From the NCBI GenBank assembly GCA_030272155.1, contig CP126205.1, positions 62,001-126,000 of the forward strand: DNA of 64,000 bases, read 5' to 3'. The stretch comes from Tetradesmus obliquus. Lineage: Eukaryota; Chlorophyta; Chlorophyceae; Sphaeropleales; Scenedesmaceae. Both the position numbers and the translations under genes were made by a program. This document shows, one piece after another, positions 57,160-64,000 of the stretch (positions within the stretch are counted from its first letter, which is position 1; every line of letters starts with the position of its first letter). The notes beneath the pieces are model-generated. The model saw nothing but the letters and a program-made list of their open reading frames with translations, was not told the origin of the DNA and searched no databases.

Positions 57160-57173
57160 GTTACACGTGTAAC
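57160..57173. promoter_or_regulatory. 14-bp palindrome with a G-box core
   Basis: GTTACACGTGTAAC is a perfect palindrome containing ACACGTGT, followed at once by GTTACACGTTAAC. It could be a bHLH or bZIP-type site, but no gene start is close. Confidence 0.35.
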
Positions 57174-58412
57174 GTTACACGTTAACGCACAAACTACATC
57201 ACAAAGCATCCTTGCAGTGGATCTGAGCACTGTGCCGCAGTGCCAACTTGAACCAAATAATTTCAATCATTTGGAGTGTCTCAGTCGTTTACGTGCTGCA
57301 GGCTATGTATACCCGGACGAATGAGAATGAGGACGGAGACTGTGGCCTTCCGGCAGGGTCACTCTTTCTGTTACGGCTGACGTGTCATCGCCAATTGCTC
57401 TCGCATGTCCAAGCCTGAGGCGGAGTTTGTGTGCGCAAATTGTCTAAGATACAAAACGACCTTTATAGCAGAAACTATGTTGCGCTAAGCGCTGGCATTG
57501 CAGAGCGTCGAAGGGCAGTAACAGTCGCTGAATACGTCGAGGCAGGCCAGCAAAAATGCATCGAGTTCAACATAACGTTGTTTTGAAACACCTGCGATAT
57601 TTGCGACCCCTGGTTCAGCTTCTTCGTCAAGTTCAATGGCCGCTGGTTTTTGTGTGCCTGGGTTTTGACTTTGCCAGAGGTTGGGCGCTGGTGTTTCCCT
57701 GTAGAAAGTCAGAAAACAGTAAAACTAACTGTGAGCTAAGGAAGTAGTGCTCCTCGAAGATGGTGGGAGGGGTGGGTGGTGGCCGGAGGGCTTCATCTGT
57801 CATCCCAGGCAACTGTAGCCATTCAACCCATGCGCCCAGCACACAAGCGAGGAACCGATCGTCCGGGATACGGAGTCACCGACTCCCTAATTTTGCTTCC
57901 AGCAGGCTTAGTTCCTGGCGTGTGTTATTACCGCTTTTGAACGCTGTTTTAACCTGTCACATCACTGATGATCAGAGCCACAGCGGTCCATAGAAGCGGT
58001 TGGGTTACACTGGATGCAAACCATTATGTATTTTGCGTACCATGCAGGCATATCGTTGACCGCAGAAGCCTTGCAGCGGACGAACTCTGCTTCCCAACAT
58101 ACACGGGCAACCCAGATCAGCTCAGTACGCAGCACTCTCTCGGCACCAAGCAAATTGCCAGGAATATCTGTGTAGATAGAGACCAACATTCATGAAGCAA
58201 CCACGCGGGACCGAGGTAAGGCGCAAGTGAAGTGGGAGTACTGCTGTTCACAGCTGCAAGAGTGTTGTCCCAACTCTCTGGCCCATTTTTCGTGACAGGG
58301 TTTTGTCTAGGCAAGGAAGTTTGTGAAATGGAGCTTGAATAGCCGAAGCACATTGCACCTGCATGCCAGGATCAGCAAGCCAGCGCGCTTAGCCTGCCGC
58401 TGCCGCTGTTGT

Positions 58413-60101
58413 ATGTTGCAGGGTACGCAGCTGCTGGCGCTGTCCATTGCCTTGAGCCACCCAGCTCTCAGCTCAGACGAGAAGGTCTTGTGTGCGGCAG
58501 CTCGCACATGTGGCAGCTGGCAAAAAGCAGTGCAGCAATGCAGCACATGCAGCATCAGCATCATCGTCACCACGCGCATGTCACTGGTGACAGTGGCTGG
58601 CCTTGCCAGCTGGCTTATCAAGCACGCAAGATTGGTCCGCAGCATCAAAGCCTTTGATCCTCTACAGTACCAAGAAAACATCCACGGTGTCCCCTGGCGG
58701 CAATATAAGGCAGCAGCTGTGCTGCTGCTGCAGCAGGCTCTGCAGCTGCTCGCAGCCAGAGCAGATGCAGCCGCAGCCAGGGCAGCAGCACTGCCAGCAG
58801 CTACGGCAGTGGGATCCACAGCAGCAGCAGCAGCAGCGGCAGCACCTGAGAACGTCGGGCTGCGGCTGGTGGAGTTCAGCAGCAGCATCCTGGCCACTCC
58901 AGCAGTGCTACAGGCGCTGCCAGGCCGTAGCCTCACGCGCCTGCAGGTCAAGCTGACCCGCTGCGTAACAGCCCACAAGTCACGCTTTGCAGCAGCGTTG
59001 GGGCAGCTCAGCAACCTGCAGGAGCTGGTGCTATCAAACGTGAGTACTAAACATGCTGTGCCCGCCGGCTGCCTGGCGGGCATCAGCAGCCTCAGCCAGC
59101 TGACCAGCCTGACTCTTGGTGGCAGGTGGAAGCATTCCCTGCAGCAGCAGCTAGCACGGCCGATGCCGCTGCGGCAGCTGCGCCTGCAGCTGTCTAAGCC
59201 CTGGCAGCTGGACCTGTCCCAGCTCAGCTGCTTGCAGGAACTGCAGGCGTCCAACTGCCTGGCGGACAGCAGCTTGCTGCCAGCTCAGCTGCAGCGTTTG
59301 AGCATGAGTGTGCTCGAGGCTGCACAGCTGTCGCCAATACTTGGGCTGCAAGCATTGCAGCAGCTGAGCTTGCAACTGTGTTGCGACCAGCCGCCGGATC
59401 TGCTGCCGCTGGCGCAGCTGCCTGCGCTGCAGTCGTTGGAGGTGTCGTGTAAGCGTCTGCCTGCGGTGCTGACCACTGCGCCTGCCTGGCCGGCACTGCC
59501 ACAGCTGTGCAAGCTGGAGATAGCGTGGGAACATGATGATACGCCCTCACGAGAAGATTTTGTAGGTGTGTTGTCAGCCGTAGCAGCGTGCAGCAGCCTC
59601 ACCAGCCTCAAGCTGCTGGTGTGGTATGACAGGCGAAAATGGGCAGGGTGATGAGCAGCTGCATCCCACCCCAGTGTGCGCGCGCCTGGCAGGCTTGACC
59701 GGGCTGCGCGATCTGCGCCTGGAGACTTGTGAAAAGTTGCCGCCAGGGGATGTGGCGGCGCTCAGCACGCTGACAGGCCTGACGCTTTGTCGCTGGACTT
59801 CCACGAAGATGCCACCTTGCAGGATTTTGATGTGGCGCTACTGGCAGGCTCGCTGAGGCAGCTGCGGCATCTGGACATCAGTGACAACTGCATGGACAGC
59901 ATGGTGTGCCTGGCCTCTATAGCACAGCGGACGCAACTGACGGCCCTGATCATCAATGGCAACCCTGGCGTGACAGCGCAGGGGCTGATGGCGCTGACGC
60001 GCCTCACAAGGCTGCAGCAGCTGGATGTGGACAGCAGCGATGAAGTGACGGACGAGCTGCTCAGCCAGTTCTGGAGGGCAGTGAAGGGTGCGCGTTGTTG
60101 A
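58413..60101 (+). pseudogene. Leucine-rich repeat protein 3, with two compensating frame breaks
   Basis: From Met 58413 (MLQGTQLLALSIALSHPALS) a clear leucine-rich repeat protein runs to a TGA at 59649. Repeats include LSNLQELVLSNVSTKHAVPA and LTSLTLGGRW. The family continues without the stop in the next frame (LAGLTGLRDLRLETCEKLPP, about 59630-59785), then back in the first frame (LRQLRHLDISDNCMDSMVCL to RAVKGARC, stop at 60099-60101). Two single-base indels of opposite effect, near the AAAA at 59637 and near 59785, would explain this. The final part has regular 24-25 residue repeats, so the break is recent or a sequencing error. Related to proteins 1 and 2. Confidence 0.7.
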
Positions 60102-60719
60102 CGTGTGCGCAGCGGGTCTCACTGTGTAAGCAGTAATGACCAGTCATGCAGGCCCTTCACCCTGAGGGTGCTGGCTGAAGCACCACTTGATTTGCAGAGT
60201 GGTGGTCACCGCCATTGCAGCTGTCGGGGTGGAAGCTGGCTGCAATGCTTGACATTTTACCTGTTTTTTTCGCTTGGGCATTGGTGTATGGTCGCACGCA
60301 GTAGTTGGCAGCGTAACGCTTTTTGAGTCAAATGTCATCCAGCGCATTGGCTGTAGTTTGCTCGCAGCACTAGTACTGCACTGTTTGCCGTGTTAAACAG
60401 AAAGCTGCAAGCAGCTCAGCTCGGGCTGTCACTCTCAGGTTTCAACCCCAGGAAAAAAACTATGTGACACCTGGTAACATAGGAAGCGCTAGAGGGGTTC
60501 ATTTTGCATTGCATTTGTTACACGGAGGCGGTTCATGAGAGAGAAAGAGAGGCGGTTCAGAGAGAAAGAGAGAGGGGTTACACTGGTGTACTCATGCGGC
60601 ATACGCCACCACTAACACCTGAAAGGATTTGAAGCTGCAAACAGATCAGCTCGGGCTGTCACTCAATTGAGGTTCAACCCCATGAAAACCTCTCAGCTCG
60701 GGCTGTCACTCAAATGAGG
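60102..60719. other. Region with short direct repeats
   Basis: agctcgggctgtcactc occurs three times (about 60416, 60648, 60694), each near a ttcaacccca-like string or its trace, plus GA-rich microsatellite near 60535-60580. No gene is seen. Confidence 0.6.
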
Positions 60720-61728
60720 CAGTTCAGAGAGAGGTCTGTTACAGGGGTGGGCAAGCTATCACCCTAGAGTGAGTCACTTGCCCCTCTTTCAGTTCACATA
60801 TCATGAGAACCGGATAGCAAGCCACAAGATGCTACCAAAGTAACTCCAGAGGCATCTTGCAGCCCCTACCTCCCCATAAACCAACAAGTACATGCAGTGC
60901 AGCATGTGCGAAGTGCAGCACGAAAAGCAGCAGGGTGCTCAAAGCACAGGGCACAAAACGCACAGGAGAAGGCAGGCATGGTCCAAACAGCAAGCGGGAT
61001 GCACAATGGTGCTGCTTACCATAGGTGTTTGGCATGATTGCACCAAGGCACTGCTGTACACACCAGACTGCAGCAAGCAGGAGCACGCGGGACCGACAGG
61101 AGACACTGCATGTGACATGCAAACTAAGGTGCTACTGCTTCTGCAATCCTCATGGCTGACAAGCACAGAAGCACGCAGTGCGACACACAGAGCTGAAAAA
61201 TCAAGCACCATTGTGCATCCCGCTTGCTGTTTAGGCGGTTCAGAGAGAGAGGTCTGTTACAGGGGTGGGCAAGCTATCGCCCTAGAGCGAGTCACGTGCC
61301 CCTCTTTCAGCTCACATATCATGAGAACCCGATAGCAAGCCACAAGATGCAACCAAAGTAACTCCAGAGGCATCTTGCAGCCCCTACCTCCCCATAAACC
61401 AACAAGTACATGCAGCGCAGCATGTGCGAAGTGCAGCACGAAAAGCAGCAGGGTGCTCAAAGCACAGGGCACAAAACGCACAGGGGAAGGCAGGCATGGT
61501 CCAAACAGCAAGCGGGATGCACAATGGTGCTGCTTACCATAGGTGTTTGGCATGATTGCACCAAGGCACTGCTGTACACACCAGACTGCAGCAAGCAGGA
61601 GCACGCGGGACCGACAGGAGACACTGCATGTGACATGCAAACTAAGGTGCTACTGCTTCTGCAATCCTCATGGCTGACAAGCACAGAAGCACGCAATGCG
61701 ACACACAGAGCTGGAAAATCAAGCACAG
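60720..61728. repeat. 518-bp period tandem duplication with inverted linker
   Basis: Two copies of about 490 bp (60720-61210 and 61238-61728) are nearly identical. The 27-bp linker is almost entirely the reverse complement (61207-61232) of an internal stretch (60985-61010). It lies downstream of the retrotransposon coding end and may be part of its 3' untranslated region. Confidence 0.92.
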
Positions 61729-61791
61729 TGACACACGACATGCAACATGGCCTTGCCAGAAAGTGGAGATTGGACAACTCCTGACAGCACA

Positions 61792-64000
61792 TCATGTAAA
61801 AGCAGGAAGGTCGACCAGAGCGGGGCGCCAGTACAATGCGCAGCTGTGCTGGATCAGAACGCAAGAACGGGTGATCTCCAGGCACCGCAACACGCCAATG
61901 AGCCGGCGCAGCCTCCATTGCCACAAAATCAGCAAGCAATTCCAAAACCGCAAAACCGCCTGCTGCTTCGCCTCCTGTAACACCTGCGCTAGTAGTTGTT
62001 GTCGCTGTTGTTGTTGTTGTTGCAGCTGCTGCTGCTGCCTACGCTGCTCAACGAGCTGGTTATGCTGTTGCTGCGCAGCAGTGAGAGCTGCAGGCTGAAA
62101 CACATCTGCAATAGGTACCTGCCATTGCGGCGGCGGCGCAGACGGCCGCGGCGCAGCAGGCGCGGGCGGCGGAATGTGCAGCGTGTTAGCCTGCCGTCGG
62201 CCAACATCCACGGCATTCAGAGCAGCTATACAAATAACCCCCCAAACACCCTGGTGGAGCCGCTTAGGGCCGGGAGGCCGCTGCATCAACCAGACATGCC
62301 GCATAGCAAGCGGCGGGCGGCCTGCAGCCCGCGTACACCATGTTGCAGGCAACGCAGACAGCAGGCTGTCAATCACCGCTACCGCAACTGGGCACTCCCA
62401 AAAATGGTGCACCAGACCAGGGCACGCAGCGCCACACATGCAGGTATCATGCTGCTGGTGCATGCGCTGCGACGTAGGCAAGCCATCCATGATCAGCCGC
62501 CAATACGTCTCCTTGTACGCATTACCCCAGCGCATCTTCCATAGTGCGCCCTGGGCGGCTGCCACACACTGCAAACCACGAGTCAACGCCGCGGGCGGGG
62601 CACCCGCACCGATCGCAACACTGACAAACCTAGTGCGCCGCTCCTGGCGCTCAGCACGCAGGGGATCAAGCTGCAATGAGGTAGCTTCACGAACAGACAA
62701 TTGCGCAACAGACACCGTCTTGCCGCGATGATTCCGCCAGCCTAGCCGCGCCACCAACATGGCCTCAACATGCTGCTCTGCTGCAGAAGGCATACATGGC
62801 GGGTCTGGCACAGCTGCAGGCGGCCAGGGCCGGTCTGCTGCAGGATGCCGCACAACAGCCAAGGCAGCCCGATGCCACGGCATGGGCAGCAAGTTAACCA
62901 AGTCTGTCAAATCTGCCGATTCGTTGTCTGCATTGCTGAAGTTGGAGCCGTACGGCAGCAATGGGTGTGGCAGCTGCTGCCGTGCAGCATGCTGGATCAC
63001 ATGCCAAGCGCGACAGAGATCGGCCACAGTGCGGATGCGCGGCCGACACTTGCCGCCAGAACATGCATGAGGCCCGCGCACAGAGGGCACGGGATGCATT
63101 TGCAGCCCACCGGGCACAAACCCAACCATTGCTTGCAAAAAAGGGTTAGCAAAGACAGGAGCCAAACTACACCAAGCCCCGGGCTGCAGCACCGGCGCAT
63201 CCTGCACAGCCTGTAGCTGTGCACGCAACTGCTGCACGTCTGACAGCTGTTGAGGATGTGGCGGCGGCAGTGCAGGGGCAGGCGCCGCAGGCGCCAACGC
63301 CTTGACATCACAAACTTTGCCTAGCGCTTGAAGACCAGCAATCATGCGGCGCAGCGGCGGGGGAGGGAGGGACTGCTGAGGGAACGCCTGCGACGGCTCA
63401 ATCGGCGTGTGCGTGTCTTCAAAGCTGTCAAACAAGGACAATGGGCCCCACCATTTATGCTTAGAACGCAATAGCTCCCGCTCAATGCGGATCCAAGGCA
63501 GCTCAGTGTCAGGTGGTGCAGTAGCAAACTGCGCGCCCCACCAAGCATGCCGTGCACGTATGTGTTCAAGCCATGGCAAAGCACCAAAGCCACCTTCAGC
63601 CGGCCTGCCCGCCAAAAAGCGAGCAGCCACACCAGTGAAACGCCGCACAGACGAAGCAGGTGCCAACCCTCTATCCACTAGCTTCCCAACCGCCGCAACA
63701 AGGTGCTGACGATCAACATCAGGCGGCAAATCAGAGAATTCAGCTGCATAAAGCAAGGTGCTCACACCATAAGCAGCGCTACCCATACCTCTGCCAAACA
63801 CCGAAAGCTGCGGAATGTGCGACAGCCGCGCGAGCGCAGCATCCACAGAAGCCAGCTTCTGACCCCAATCCACCGGAGAGTCAGAGCCCACGCACACACC
63901 CAACACATTGGCCTGCAGGACAGGGCTGAGCGGCAACACACCAGCAGCATGCTGTTGAGAGAGCGTCGCGTGCTGCTGCCGCGCAGTAGCACCCAGCAAA
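61792..64000 (-). mobile_element. Non-LTR retrotransposon (LINE), C-terminal part of reverse transcriptase polyprotein
   Basis: An open frame of over 735 residues enters from beyond the right edge and stops at 61792. It lacks the catalytic YxDD part, which would lie outside the window. It shows the typical post-RT region: LGVCVGSDSPVDWGQKLASV, then LLYAAEFSDLPP and AARFLAGRPAEGGFGALPWL. A zinc-knuckle follows near the end (CMCGAACPGLVHHFWECP, the zf-RVT pattern of plant and algal LINEs). It ends in a Gln-rich tail. The frame is intact in this window, so the copy may be young. No poly-A tail was identified on its 3' side. Confidence 0.8.

Larger units (their letters stand above)
56025..58412. 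other. Intergenic region with 3'-end echoes, palindromes and a shared element
   Basis: Just past the F-box stop, two worn copies of the last coding bases (GLEWGLLG) occur at about 56239-56270 and 56368-56395. Further right are the 25-bp element at 56802, palindromes at 56843-56864 and 57160-57173, and a B-box-like motif at 56955 (minus). No gene is supported. Confidence 0.55.

Noticed and set aside
57556-57842. Short open frames in the 57.5 kb region
   Set aside because: Fewer than 70 codons, no family resemblance, no splice or start context.
60832-61640. Two identical ~96-residue proteins (minus)
   Set aside because: They result from the tandem DNA repeat. Composition is random-like, there is no splice context, and the region fits a retrotransposon 3' flank better.

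Overview
The window looks like nuclear DNA of a green alga. Genes are broken by many short GT-AG (some GC-AG) introns. Coding sequence is saturated with CAG/CTG repeats that read as Gln, Ala or Ser runs. The gene content (zinc-finger proteins of the algal MYND type, an NPF/POT transporter, leucine-rich repeat proteins, a non-LTR retrotransposon) fits a chlorophyte. I infer Chlorophyceae, perhaps Scenedesmaceae, from style only; no marker gene is present to prove it. No rRNA, confirmed tRNA or CRISPR array was found.

Layout. 1-15.6 kb (minus): a tandem array of about 4.6-5.1 kb units, each one MYND zinc-finger gene plus spacer. Copy 1 is open apart from an unresolved first junction, copies 2 and 3 carry several frame breaks, and copy 4 is a remnant. 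16.4-22.3 kb (plus): a ten-exon NPF/POT proton-coupled transporter. 24.1-26.3 kb (plus): leucine-rich repeat protein 1. 27.6-35.4 kb: a small unknown gene, a diverged second copy of its 3' end 6.6 kb away, and between them a secreted cysteine-rich protein (minus). 36.2-40.1 kb (minus): leucine-rich repeat protein 2 and duplicated fragments of it and of a neighbouring gene. 41.3-43.4 kb (minus): a membrane-anchored coiled-coil protein. 45.0-50.5 kb (minus): a 1176-residue membrane protein with a ubiquitin-like segment split by an intron full of mini-exon copies. 51.5-56.0 kb (plus): an eight-exon F-box protein with a cullin-like C-terminus. 58.4-60.1 kb (plus): leucine-rich repeat protein 3 with frame breaks. 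60.7-64 kb: a foldback-linked tandem repeat and the 3' half of a non-LTR retrotransposon (minus), running off the window.

The most unusual pattern is what I call exon-edge echoes. In three independent genes the introns hold tandem, partly decayed copies of the exon end next to them, together with its splice site. The transporter has echoes in introns 7, 8 and 9; the F-box gene in introns 5 and 6 and in its 3' flank; the 45-50 kb gene has ten mini-exon copies in a 560-bp higher-order repeat. Runs of CTG directly abut many 3' splice sites, so the same trinucleotide expansion that builds protein repeats also builds acceptor tracts. The window therefore reads as a record of introns growing, and possibly being born, by local tandem duplication. 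Splice junctions were worked out by hand: all phases close for the transporter, the F-box gene, the 45-50 kb gene and the secreted protein.
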